From the NCBI RefSeq assembly GCF_015234215.1, contig NZ_JADEKP010000001.1:558001-622000 (forward strand): 64,000 nt of DNA, in the 5' to 3' direction. The notes under the pieces were generated by a model that searched no databases, was not told the DNA's origin, and worked only from the letters and a program-made list of their open reading frames with translations. This document shows positions 35,281-43,659 of the stretch, piece after piece. How positions within the stretch are numbered: position 1 is the first letter of the stretch; each line of letters begins with the position of its first letter. The translations under genes and the position numbers were made by a program. Source of the stretch: Clostridium chrysemydis (lineage in GTDB: Bacteria > Bacillota > Clostridia > Clostridiales > Clostridiaceae).

Positions 35281-35650
35281 TTGGTGCACTTCCTTCCTTT
35301 TTAGCTTGTATTTTATTTGCAACAAATTGAACTATACGACCTGTTGCGGCGATTGTTATAGCAGTTGTTGCTATACATACTATTAGAATTTGAACGATAT
35401 TAGCTTTTATTACTCCAAATGAGTTCATTAAACCAACTCCAGCTGGTAAAAAGAAAAAGGCTAAGTGATCTAAAAAGAAATTTGATATTGTTTCTATTTG
35501 GCTTGGCTTTATTATTTTTGTGCATAGACAAATCAAAAGAAGTAGAAGTCCAACTATGTTTCCAGGTACAGGTATGTTAGTTATTTGAACTAAGAACTCT
35601 CCGATAAGGTAGATACCAAAAATTATTAAAGCCTCTCTTAATAATTTCAA
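35261..35650 (-). CDS. lrgA: LrgA/CidA-family holin-like protein
   Basis: A 129-aa, four-span membrane protein with the family blocks IPVPGNIVGLLLLL and FFLPAGVGLMNSFG. The start is TTG at 35650 with AGGAGGAA about 8 bases upstream. First gene of the lrgAB pair. No lytSR two-component genes are adjacent, unlike Staphylococcus and Bacillus. Confidence 0.9.
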   Translation of the reverse strand: MKLLREALIIFGIYLIGEFLVQITNIPVPGNIVGLLLLLICLCTKIIKPSQIETISNFFLDHLAFFFLPAGVGLMNSFGVIKANIVQILIVCIATTAITIAATGRIVQFVANKIQAKKEGSAPNGTTNE

Positions 35651-35754
35651 GAGTATTCCTCCTAACTTGTATATAAATCTATAAATAGATAATAATTTTT
35701 CATACTTTAATAATGTACCACTTAATAAAGATTAAGTAAATGCGAAAACTGTAG

Positions 35755-35795
35755 AAAAAAGAATGTTATTAGAAAAGTTTGAACTAATAACATTC
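35755..35795 (-). terminator. intrinsic terminator of the ABC importer operon
   Basis: Stem GAATGTTATTAG (35761-35772) with CTAATAACATTC (35784-35795) and, read on the minus strand, a T6 tail. It lies 70 bases after the permease stop. Confidence 0.75.
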
Positions 35796-35862
35796 AATGT
35801 TAAGCTACTTATATAGTGTTTTATAAAGATAATTAGAAATATTTGTTTTAAGTTTATATTAA

Positions 35863-36651
35863 CTATTTATTCACAAATTTAGATTCTATTATACTAACGA
35901 TTTTATACATAATAAAGGCAATTATTGATAAAATTACAATTCCCATCATTACCATATCTAATTGTGAAATTTGTCCACCATAAACTAGTAAAAATCCTAT
36001 ACCGCTTCTTGCAACTAAAAATTCTCCCATAATTACGCCAACCCAAGATAAACCTACGTTAATCTTAAGTGCTGATATTATATTTGGAAGGGATGATGGA
36101 ATTATTAAATATCTTAGGGTTTGAATTTTTGAACTTTCAAAGGTTTTCATCAAAAGTAGTTTATCTTTATCTACTTCAAGAAAACCAGAATAAACGCTTA
36201 AAGTAGTAGTAACTACAGAAATTAAAAGGGCAATTACAATTATTGCTGTAATACCGTTACCTACCCAAAATATAATTATAGGGGCAAGTGCTACTTTAGG
36301 TAATGCGTTTAATACTACTATATATGGGTCTAGGATTTTAGAAATAGTAGGAAACCACCATAAAAATATAGAAATAGTAGTTCCAAATACTGTTCCTAAA
36401 GTAAAACCTAATATAGTTTCATATAAAGTAATAGATATATGATTTAAAATAGAACCGTCTTTTATAAAAGTAGTAAGAGTAGTTATAATTCTACTTGGAG
36501 AAGAAGTTAAAAATGGATCTATTATCTTTAAATCGGCAAAAACTTCCCAAAGTGCTAAAAATAAAATTAATATAAAAACTCTAAAAAAAGTAATTAAAAG
36601 TTTTTTCTTTCTAACTTTTTTTAGGTATTCTTTATGCTCTAAACTAATCAT
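35863..36651 (-). CDS. ABC importer permease, nitrate/sulfonate/ThiX-like
   Basis: A 262-aa integral membrane subunit with about six spans and the BPD-type cytoplasmic loop (EVDKDKLLLMKTFESSKIQTLRYLIIPSSLPNII) that docks on the ATPase. The start is ATG 36651, preceded by AAGGAG and overlapping the ATPase stop by 8 bases (ATGATTAG), a coupling arrangement. The family covers SsuC, TauC, NrtB and ThiX, so the substrate is not decided. Confidence 0.85.
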   Translation of the reverse strand: MISLEHKEYLKKVRKKKLLITFFRVFILILFLALWEVFADLKIIDPFLTSSPSRIITTLTTFIKDGSILNHISITLYETILGFTLGTVFGTTISIFLWWFPTISKILDPYIVVLNALPKVALAPIIIFWVGNGITAIIVIALLISVVTTTLSVYSGFLEVDKDKLLLMKTFESSKIQTLRYLIIPSSLPNIISALKINVGLSWVGVIMGEFLVARSGIGFLLVYGGQISQLDMVMMGIVILSIIAFIMYKIVSIIESKFVNK

Positions 36652-37402
36652 CTTGAAGCTCCTTCCAAATAATATTGAAGTAATCATTATAAGATTTTTC
36701 TTTTCGTCTATAGAAAGGAGTTAGTGATTCCTTAAAATCTAAAGTTATTTCTCTTTTTATTTCACCTGGTCTCTTTTTTAATATAATAATTCTATTTGAA
36801 GTTGAGATAGCTTCACCTATATCGTGAGTTACCATTATTGCAGTCTTTTTTTCAAGCTTAATAATTTGGTGTATTTCATCACATACATTTAGCCTCGTCT
36901 GATAATCTAAAGAGGAAAAAGGTTCATCTAAAAATAATACTTTAGGATTTAGGGCTAAAGTTCTTATTAAAGCTACTCTTTGCCTCATACCACCAGATAA
37001 TTCTGAAGGCTTATGGTCTTTAAATTTTAAAAGGTCGTAGTTTTCTAAAAGTTTTAAAACTCTAGCTTTATTTCTTTCTGTAAGCTCTCCTTTAATCTTA
37101 AGACCTAAAGTCACGTTATTCCATACAGAGGTCCAATCAAAAAGTCCGTCTTTTTGAAACATATATCCAATTTGCTCTTCTCGCTTTAAGATATCTTTTC
37201 CATTAAAAATAATTTCCCCAGTAGATGGAACTAATAAACCGCTTAGTATATTTAAAAGTGTGGATTTACCACATCCAGAAGGTCCAAGTATACTTAAATA
37301 ATCTCCATTTTCTACGTTAAAAGATATATTACTAAGTGCCTTAGTTTCAGATTTTTCACTGTGATAAGACATATTTATATTAGAAACCTTTAATAAACTC
37401 AA
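36644..37402 (-). CDS. ABC importer ATP-binding protein
   Basis: A 252-aa ATPase of the SsuB/TauB type: Walker A GPSGCGKST, Q loop MFQKDGLFDW, signature LSGGMRQR, Walker B VLFLDEPF and the switch His in VTHD. It works with the adjacent permease and lipoprotein. There is a 13-base gap from the upstream lipoprotein gene. Confidence 0.92.
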   Translation of the reverse strand: MSLLKVSNINMSYHSEKSETKALSNISFNVENGDYLSILGPSGCGKSTLLNILSGLLVPSTGEIIFNGKDILKREEQIGYMFQKDGLFDWTSVWNNVTLGLKIKGELTERNKARVLKLLENYDLLKFKDHKPSELSGGMRQRVALIRTLALNPKVLFLDEPFSSLDYQTRLNVCDEIHQIIKLEKKTAIMVTHDIGEAISTSNRIIILKKRPGEIKREITLDFKESLTPFYRRKEKSYNDYFNIIWKELQDD

Positions 37403-37415
37403 AGTAATTTACCTT

Positions 37416-38429
37416 TTAATCTATATTAAGTTTATCTGTAAATTCATTAGTAACTATATCTTTAAAAGGTGGTCTAGATTTTATAAGAGATGAATCATAT
37501 TTAGATATTATATCCATTAAGTGATTTAAACCTTCTTCTGTAATTACTGGATCTTTTGCTATAGCTCCAATGTTTTTGTAATTATCAATAACACTTATAA
37601 TTATGTCTTCTTCAGTTCCTGGGAAAAATGATTTTATTTTTTCAGCTATCTCTTTTGAAGAATGAGAATTCACATATTGTTGCCCTTTATAGATAGCTTT
37701 TGTAAAACTTTCTATTATATCTTTATTTTCATCCATAAAGGATTTTGTAGCAAAGAAAGAAGTGTACGGCATTTCACCTGCAGATTCTCCAATTGAGGCT
37801 ACGATTTTTCCGCTACCTTCTTTTTGAAGCATTGAAGCTGTAGGCTCAAATAAAGAAACATAGTCTGCTTTTCCAGACTTAAAAGCACCAGAAGTTGCAG
37901 TAAAGTCTATATTAGTTACCATAGTTACATCCTTATTTGGTACTATATTATTTTTATTTAAAACATATTCTAAAGCCATTTCAGGTACACCACCTGGTCT
38001 TCCACCTATAATTTCTTTACCTTTAATATCACTCCAAGAAAAGTTTTTAGACTCGTTTCTTGAAACTAAAAATGAGCCATCCCTATTTGTAAGTTTTGAA
38101 AATAAAACAGGGTAGTCTTCTCTTCCTTGATTATATATATAGATAACTTGTTCTGGACCACAAAAACCTATATCAGCATTTTTTGATAACACGTTTTGCA
38201 TAACTTTATCTGCCCCTTGTGCAGTAGATAGGTCTATATCTAGTCCTTCCTCTTTAAAATATCCTTCATTTATAGCAACATACATAGGTGCATAAAAGAT
38301 TGAACGAACAACTTCTGATAATCTAACTTTTTTTAAAGTTTTATCATCTTCTTTATTACATGAAATTAAAACACAAGATAAGCTAAATACTAAAGCTAGA
38401 AATAGAGATATTTTTGACTTAAATTTCAT
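37416..38429 (-). CDS. ABC importer substrate-binding lipoprotein, NMT1/THI5-like
   Basis: A 337-aa extracellular lipoprotein. The signal peptide ends in the lipobox LISC (Cys about residue 24), followed by an NMT1/THI5-like type 2 periplasmic binding domain (VRSIFYAPMYVAINEGYF, then GFCGPEQVIYIY and GGRPGGVPEM). Proteins of this kind bind sulfonates, aromatic acids or thiamine-pyrimidine precursors. No TPP, S-box or T-box leader is visible upstream, so the substrate stays open. First gene of a three-gene minus-strand operon. Confidence 0.85.
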   Translation of the reverse strand: MKFKSKISLFLALVFSLSCVLISCNKEDDKTLKKVRLSEVVRSIFYAPMYVAINEGYFKEEGLDIDLSTAQGADKVMQNVLSKNADIGFCGPEQVIYIYNQGREDYPVLFSKLTNRDGSFLVSRNESKNFSWSDIKGKEIIGGRPGGVPEMALEYVLNKNNIVPNKDVTMVTNIDFTATSGAFKSGKADYVSLFEPTASMLQKEGSGKIVASIGESAGEMPYTSFFATKSFMDENKDIIESFTKAIYKGQQYVNSHSSKEIAEKIKSFFPGTEEDIIISVIDNYKNIGAIAKDPVITEEGLNHLMDIISKYDSSLIKSRPPFKDIVTNEFTDKLNID

Positions 38430-38492
38430 ACTGTACTCCTTTATAAATACTATATTCTATAATATGAGAAGGATGATAAAGATGTTAAGAAG

Positions 38493-38531
38493 AAAAAAGC
38501 TACAGCACTAATTTAAAAGTGCTGTAGCTTT
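38493..38531 (-). terminator. intrinsic terminator overlapping the acyltransferase stop
   Basis: Stem AAAGCTACAGCAC / GTGCTGTAGCTTT, with the T6 tail on the minus strand; the stop codon of the acyltransferase gene (38508-38510) lies inside the hairpin. Confidence 0.85.
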
Positions 38532-39494
38532 AGGTTTTAATATCTTATCTTTAAACTTTACATATAAGTAAACTAAAAGTAAAGAGATTAATACTATAAT
38601 AGCTTCAGATAATATTAAAAATCCGTAGTTATAATATTTTAGTATTTCATTTGTTATAAAAAATTCAGATACCCCGGAGTGTACTATATAAATATATAAA
38701 GAGTACTTTCCGACACTTGAAAATATAGTCTTTCTTTTAGGGATTAAACTCATTATAAAAGCACCTAAGATAACAGCACCTATATAGTGAAAAATCCTAA
38801 TTAGAAGAGGGTACCAAGTTGCATCAGGGTAATAACTCTCGTAACCCACAAATTCAAATAGTAAATCGATTATAAGTCCAAAAGAAAGAAAAAATAAAAT
38901 TATTAAAACTATTAAAGAAAGTATTCCTAAGAGTTTCTTTTTTTCTTTAATCTTACTTATATATTCTTTTTTAAACGTAACACCTAAAATGAAAAATGGT
39001 AAAAAGAAAATAGTCCTAGAAATGCTTAAATAATTAAAGACACTAGGGTCATATCCTATAAGGATTGCAACTAGTAAACTACCAACCAGCCATTTTTTAG
39101 AATCCTTTATATAATCATATATGATATACCAAAATATAAGAGATACTAAATACCAAAGAGTCCAATAAGGCTCCATAAATTTCAACCTAAAGTCAGGTTC
39201 ACCCATTATAAATTTATAAAAAATATAATAAATGGTTTGAACTGAAACATACAAAATAAATATTTCACTTACCCTTTGCATAGTAGAACGTTTACTTTTC
39301 TTGCAAAAGTAACCCGAAATAAAAGCAAATAAGGGCATATGAAACATATATAAAAACAAAATAAAATAATGCATAAAAGGTAAATCTGTCTTAGAAAGTT
39401 CTAAAGAATTACCTATAACAACTAGCAAAATCAAAACACCTTTTAATGTGTCAAAATAATAATCTCTCTTAACTATCTTCCTAGTCGATTCCAT
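38508..39494 (-). CDS. acyltransferase-3-family membrane protein
   Basis: A 328-aa protein with about ten membrane spans, opening YYFDTLKGVLILLVVIGNS, the usual first span of acyltransferase 3/OatA-WecH proteins, with HMPLFAFISGYF following. Such enzymes O-acetylate or succinylate extracellular glycans. The start is ATG 39494 behind AGGTGGTGG; an upstream ATG at 39527 would include that SD. It lacks the C-terminal SGNH domain of OatA. Confidence 0.8.
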   Translation of the reverse strand: MESTRKIVKRDYYFDTLKGVLILLVVIGNSLELSKTDLPFMHYFILFLYMFHMPLFAFISGYFCKKSKRSTMQRVSEIFILYVSVQTIYYIFYKFIMGEPDFRLKFMEPYWTLWYLVSLIFWYIIYDYIKDSKKWLVGSLLVAILIGYDPSVFNYLSISRTIFFLPFFILGVTFKKEYISKIKEKKKLLGILSLIVLIILFFLSFGLIIDLLFEFVGYESYYPDATWYPLLIRIFHYIGAVILGAFIMSLIPKRKTIFSSVGKYSLYIYIVHSGVSEFFITNEILKYYNYGFLILSEAIIVLISLLLVYLYVKFKDKILKPKATALLN

Positions 39495-39665
39495 AAAACC
39501 ACCACCTAATATAGAAGTATAATACAATTTGTAATTAATGACAATATACTAAAAAGTAATATTTTATATAAGAAAAAACATGTTTATTTAGAACTAGATT
39601 TAGACTAAGAAAAAAATATTTGATATAATGATGTCAAAATAAAAAAGAATTCAAGGAGTAAATTT

Positions 39666-40316
39666 ATGATAAAAGCAGTTTTATTCGATTTAGATGGAAC
39701 TTTATTAGATACAAATGAACTAATATATAAATCTTTTGATTATGTATTTAAAAATAATCTTAATTTAAACTTATCAAAAGATGAAATTACAAGTAACTAC
39801 GGACAACCTCTTCATTACACATTTAGTAAGTACACAGAGGATGAACTTATCGTTGAAAAACTTATTAAAGATTATAGAGAATATAATTTCAGTATTCACG
39901 ATGATATGTGTAATATTTTTGATGGGGTAGAGGAAGTTTTAAAAACTTTAAAGGATAAAAAAATAAAGATTGGGGTAGTTACATCAAAGAGAGAAGACCT
40001 TGCAAAGCGTGGAATGAAAATTTCAGGAATATTAAAATATATGGATTGTATTGTGACTCCAGAAAAAACAGACAAGCATAAACCAGAGCCAGAACCTGTA
40101 CTTTATGCATGTAAAAAGCTCTCTGTAGAGCCATCTGAAGCTATAATGGTAGGAGATAGCCACTTTGATTTAATGGCAGGGAAGAGTGCTGGAAGTTTAA
40201 CTTGTGCAGTAAGTTATACTATGTTAGAGTTAGATAGGTTAAAAAAAGTAAATCCAAGTTTTACTGTAGACTCACTTTTAGAATTAATAAATATTATAGA
40301 AGATATAAATAGGTGA
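39666..40316 (+). CDS. HAD-superfamily phosphatase, PpaX/Gph-like
   Basis: A 216-aa HAD subfamily IA hydrolase with all motifs: DLDGTLLD (nucleophile Asp), VTSKRE (Thr/Ser), K in EKTDKHKPEPE, and GDSHFDLMAG (acidic pair). The cap region is alpha-helical. Possible substrates are pyrophosphate (PpaX) or phosphoglycolate; length fits PpaX. CAAGGAG precedes the ATG. The next gene starts 4 bases after its stop. Confidence 0.85.
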   Translation: MIKAVLFDLDGTLLDTNELIYKSFDYVFKNNLNLNLSKDEITSNYGQPLHYTFSKYTEDELIVEKLIKDYREYNFSIHDDMCNIFDGVEEVLKTLKDKKIKIGVVTSKREDLAKRGMKISGILKYMDCIVTPEKTDKHKPEPEPVLYACKKLSVEPSEAIMVGDSHFDLMAGKSAGSLTCAVSYTMLELDRLKKVNPSFTVDSLLELINIIEDINR

Positions 40317-40320
40317 TAAG

Positions 40321-40659
40321 ATGAATATACAAATATTTGGTACTAAAAAATGCAACGATACAAAAAAAGCGGAAAGATATTTTAAAGAGAGAAGAATTAA
40401 GTATGCTTTTATAGATATGAAAGAAAAAGGGATTAGTAAGGGAGAATTAACTAGCGTAAAAAACTCGGTTAAATTAAATAATCTTATAAACGAAAAAGCA
40501 AAAAGTTATAAAAATTCAAATTTAGATAAGATAAGATCTGAAGAAACAAAAATGGAAGTTATGCTTAAAGATTGCACCTTAATAAAGACTCCAATAGTAA
40601 GAAATGGAAAGCTTGCAACAGTAGGATACGAGCCAGAAGTTTGGAAAGAGTGGGAATAA
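40321..40659 (+). CDS. ArsC/Spx-family thioredoxin-fold protein
   Basis: A 112-aa protein of the ArsC/YffB/Spx family. It has the single N-terminal Cys in GTKKCNDTKKA (no CxxC), and TPIVRNGKLATVGYEPEVW near the C terminus, typical of the arsenate-reductase-like group. Whether it reduces arsenate or acts as an Spx-like regulator cannot be told; the lack of adjacent ars genes argues against the former. It is in an operon with the HAD and flavin reductase genes. Confidence 0.8.
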   Translation: MNIQIFGTKKCNDTKKAERYFKERRIKYAFIDMKEKGISKGELTSVKNSVKLNNLINEKAKSYKNSNLDKIRSEETKMEVMLKDCTLIKTPIVRNGKLATVGYEPEVWKEWE

Positions 40660-40662
40660 AAT

Positions 40663-41361
40663 ATGAAAAAAATAGAATTTAAAGGTAGTGTAGTTTTAAA
40701 CCCAGTGCCTGTTGTAATGATTTCATCAAGAAATAAAGAAGGAAAAGAAAATGTGTTTACTGTCGCTTGGACTGGAACTATAAGCACAAAGCCTCCCATG
40801 CTTTCAATTTCAGTAAGGCCTGGTAGGCTTTCTTATGAATATATAAAAGAAAGTATGGAATTCGTTTTAAACATTGCAAGTAGTGATATGGTAAAAGCTG
40901 TTGATTATTGCGGAGTTAGAAGCGGAAGAACTAACGATAAAATAAAAGAAATGGGATTTACAATGAAAGAGTGTACTCACATAAATGCATCTTATATAGA
41001 TGAATGTCCTATTTCTGTAGAATGTAGAGTTAAAGAGATAGTTAAATTAGGTGGAACTCATGATATGTTTATAGCAGAAGTTTTAGGTTCTCATATAAGC
41101 TATGAACTTATGGATGAAAAAGGAAAGCTTCATTTTGAAAGAGGAGATTTACTTACATACTGTCACGGAGAATATTATAAAATGCCAAGAAATTCTATAG
41201 GAACCTTTGGCCATTCTGTAATGAAAAAGAAGACTACTATAAAAAAGAAAAAAGATAACAAAGAAGTTTTTACTAAGAAAAAAGAAGGAACATCTAAGAA
41301 AAAAAATAAAAATAAGGCTTCTAAAAAAGCTTTTAGAAAAGTTAAAAAGAAGGTGGATTAA
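40663..41361 (+). CDS. flavin reductase-family protein with a lysine-rich tail
   Basis: A 232-aa protein. Residues 1-180 are a flavin-reductase-like FMN-binding split barrel (PVPVVMISSRN, FTVAWTGTISTKPPMLSISVRP, ECRVKEIVKLGGTHDMFIAEV). The last roughly 45 residues are almost wholly Lys/Thr/Ser/Asn with repeated KKK blocks, not part of the family fold; such tails can bind nucleic acid or acidic surfaces. The gene starts 3 bases after the ArsC-like stop, with only a weak SD (GAGTGGGA). The product could be a flavin:NAD(P)H reductase or an FMN-binding electron carrier. Confidence 0.8.
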   Translation: MKKIEFKGSVVLNPVPVVMISSRNKEGKENVFTVAWTGTISTKPPMLSISVRPGRLSYEYIKESMEFVLNIASSDMVKAVDYCGVRSGRTNDKIKEMGFTMKECTHINASYIDECPISVECRVKEIVKLGGTHDMFIAEVLGSHISYELMDEKGKLHFERGDLLTYCHGEYYKMPRNSIGTFGHSVMKKKTTIKKKKDNKEVFTKKKEGTSKKKNKNKASKKAFRKVKKKVD

Positions 41362-41377
41362 TCCACCTTCTTTTTAA
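41344..41377. terminator. bidirectional terminator between convergent genes
   Basis: Stem AAAAAGAAGGTGGATT / AATCCACCTTCTTTTT, no spare loop beyond the palindrome centre. It overlaps the flavin reductase stop and ends next to the carboxypeptidase stop. Confidence 0.85.
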
Positions 41378-42696
41378 TATCTTCTGTATGAAGAATAACG
41401 TCTTTTTTTGCGACGTCTCATATTTACAAATCTTATAATGAAGATTATTAATACTAATATTACTATAACAGCAACTAAAATTCCAAGGTAAGCTAAAGCG
41501 TTTGCTTTAAGTATTTGCATAGTTGAAATATCAACTTGACCTTTTAAATCTTTGCTGTAAATACCAGATGTAAGTTTAACATTAACATCATTATTTGATG
41601 CTACTTGCCAAGCAGTTTGATCTCCAGGGACATATTGAAGTTTTGCATGAGTATCATTAAATGTGTTTTTATATAGCATAGCGTCTTCTGATAAAGTTAC
41701 AGGAACAGTTATGCTTTTTTCTGGACCAAAGAATCTAAATAATTTGTACTTTAGAGTTACATCATCTAATTTAGTTCCGTTTGTTTTAAATGCAGTTGGA
41801 CTTTGTGCATAGCTATAATCCATAAGTGCATTCATTTCTTTTTCTCTGAAAGAATGGTCTGTATTACCTTTGTTTTCTGAATGTAATACAACACCGATTA
41901 CTTGTCTACCATCTCTTTCGTATAGGGCTGCTAAACAGTCACCTGCAGGTGTAGTAGTTCCAGTTTTTCCGCCAAGATTACCATTTTCACCAAGTCCAGT
42001 ATTTCTATTTTCAAGTTTAACTGGCTTATTACCTATAGTGATTGTAGTTTCTTTTAAACCAACAGTTTCACGAATCCAAGGATTAGAAAGAGCTGCTTTT
42101 GTTAAAAGTGCTAAATCATAAGCTGTAGTGTAGTGGTTATCATCATGTAATCCATTTGGAGTAATGAAGTGTGTATTATTCATTCCAAGTTCTTTAGCTT
42201 TTTTGTTCATAAGATCAGAAAAAGCTTCTTTGCTACCAGCAACGTAATCAGCTATCATATAAGCCGCATCATTACCAGAGAAAATTAATAGTCCCTTCAT
42301 TACATCATCAGCTGTCATTGTATCGCCAACGTTTAATGTAACACCAGGCCAGTTAGAATGAAGTGCATAAGGTGGTTGTTCCTTAGCAGTCTTTGTGAAA
42401 GGTATTTGGTCACTTTTTTGTGCCTTTTCAGCAAATAATAATGCAGTCATCAGCTTAGTTGTACTAGCTGGGTATGCTTTAGCACTTGCATTTTTTGAGT
42501 AAATAACCTCTCCAGTCTTTAAATCCATAGTTATAGCACTTTTTGCAGTTATATTTGGCTCTGTTTGAGCTACTGCAGCAGCAGTCTTTTGTACTGGTTC
42601 TGCAAAAGCTTTAATAGTGTTACCTGCAAAAGGTGATAATAATGAAAGTGAAAAGACAAGCGAAAGTGTTTTTAATAAAAATCCTTTTCTTTTCAA
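41374..42696 (-). CDS. serine D-alanyl-D-alanine carboxypeptidase (S11, DacF/DacA type)
   Basis: A 440-aa penicillin-binding protein that trims the terminal D-Ala of peptidoglycan. Signal peptide (residues about 1-31), S11 domain with PASTTKLM (SxxK), FSGND (SxN) and GGKTGTT, so all catalytic motifs are intact. After a beta domain there is a C-terminal transmembrane span and an Arg/Tyr-rich tail (RRRKKRRYSSYRRY), rather than the amphipathic anchor of PBP5. The start is TTG with GGGGAGA upstream. It is monocistronic. Confidence 0.9.
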   Translation of the reverse strand: MKRKGFLLKTLSLVFSLSLLSPFAGNTIKAFAEPVQKTAAAVAQTEPNITAKSAITMDLKTGEVIYSKNASAKAYPASTTKLMTALLFAEKAQKSDQIPFTKTAKEQPPYALHSNWPGVTLNVGDTMTADDVMKGLLIFSGNDAAYMIADYVAGSKEAFSDLMNKKAKELGMNNTHFITPNGLHDDNHYTTAYDLALLTKAALSNPWIRETVGLKETTITIGNKPVKLENRNTGLGENGNLGGKTGTTTPAGDCLAALYERDGRQVIGVVLHSENKGNTDHSFREKEMNALMDYSYAQSPTAFKTNGTKLDDVTLKYKLFRFFGPEKSITVPVTLSEDAMLYKNTFNDTHAKLQYVPGDQTAWQVASNNDVNVKLTSGIYSKDLKGQVDISTMQILKANALAYLGILVAVIVILVLIIFIIRFVNMRRRKKRRYSSYRRY

Positions 42697-42876
42697 AATA
42701 TCTCCCCATCTCTTTTTGTTTTATGACATAATACTCATATTGTCCCACAAATGAGTATATCATTTAACAAAGTTAGAAACAATGGAGAATACTAAAATTA
42801 TATTAAGAATGTATATAATTATAAACTTTAATTTTATGTTCCTATTATATTTATTATTCCCTTAATTTTTTTACAC

Positions 42877-42914
42877 AAAAAAAGAAGAAGAGCATTTGAT
42901 ACCCGTCTTCTTTA
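42877..42914 (-). terminator. intrinsic terminator of murT-gatD
   Basis: On the minus strand AAAGAAGA pairs with TCTTCTTT across a 14-nt loop, followed by a T run. Confidence 0.6.
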
Positions 42915-42919
42915 AGATT

Positions 42920-43645
42920 TTAATTTGAAGTTAATCTGTTAATTATAGCTTCTTTTGCTTTTAGTTCGAAAGTATCATCAAGAGGCTCTAAATTAACTTC
43001 TCCATATTTATTTTTAAGTGCTAAGAATAAAAACTTATCTGCAAGTTCTGGGTTCTTAGATAGAAGAGATCCGTGAAAGTAGGTGCAAAAAGTATTTTTA
43101 TATACACAGCCTTCATTTCCATCTTCACCGTTATTTCCATATCCTTTTATACATTTACCTAAAGGTTTTAAACCATTTGTAAATGTTCTACCAGAGTGGT
43201 TTTCAAAACCTACGTAAGTTTGATTAAACTCTTCATTTTTTATTATAGTATCACCTATAAGTCTTTTTTGACCGCCTTCAGTGTAAATATCTAAAATACC
43301 AAGCCCTTCGATTTTTTCTCCGTTTGGGGCAGAGTAGTATTTACCAAGAAGTTGATAACCTCCGCAAATTGCAAGTAATACTTTCCCTTCTTCTATGTAT
43401 TTACTAAGTTCAGCCTTTTTATTTATTTTTAAATCTTCTGATACTATTGATTGTTCGAAATCTTGGCCACCACCAAAGAAAACAAAATCATAATCTTCCG
43501 CTTTAAAATCATCATTTAGAGATACATTTAATATATTAACTTTTATTCCTCTATTTTCAGCTCTTCTTTTTAATATTAGAATATTTCCAACATCACCATA
43601 AACATTTAAAAGATCTGGATAAAGGTGACAAATATTTAATTCCAT
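42920..43645 (-). CDS. gatD: lipid II isoglutaminyl synthase, glutaminase subunit
   Basis: Supplies ammonia to MurT for amidation of the D-Glu of lipid II. The 241-aa class I glutamine amidotransferase of the CobB/CobQ-like type has the nucleophile Cys in LLAICGGYQL and His in TYFHGSLL. I start it at ATG 43645 because AAAGGAGAAAC precedes it; the frame continues 7 codons upstream into the end of murT. It is immediately downstream of murT, the expected order. Confidence 0.92.
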   Translation of the reverse strand: MELNICHLYPDLLNVYGDVGNILILKRRAENRGIKVNILNVSLNDDFKAEDYDFVFFGGGQDFEQSIVSEDLKINKKAELSKYIEEGKVLLAICGGYQLLGKYYSAPNGEKIEGLGILDIYTEGGQKRLIGDTIIKNEEFNQTYVGFENHSGRTFTNGLKPLGKCIKGYGNNGEDGNEGCVYKNTFCTYFHGSLLSKNPELADKFLFLALKNKYGEVNLEPLDDTFELKAKEAIINRLTSN

Positions 43646-43659
43646 AGATAGTTTCTCCT

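Noticed and set aside
37403-38507. Possible thiamine uptake operon (THI5-like binding protein)
   Set aside because: No TPP riboswitch or thi gene is near it, so I left the substrate of the ABC importer open.
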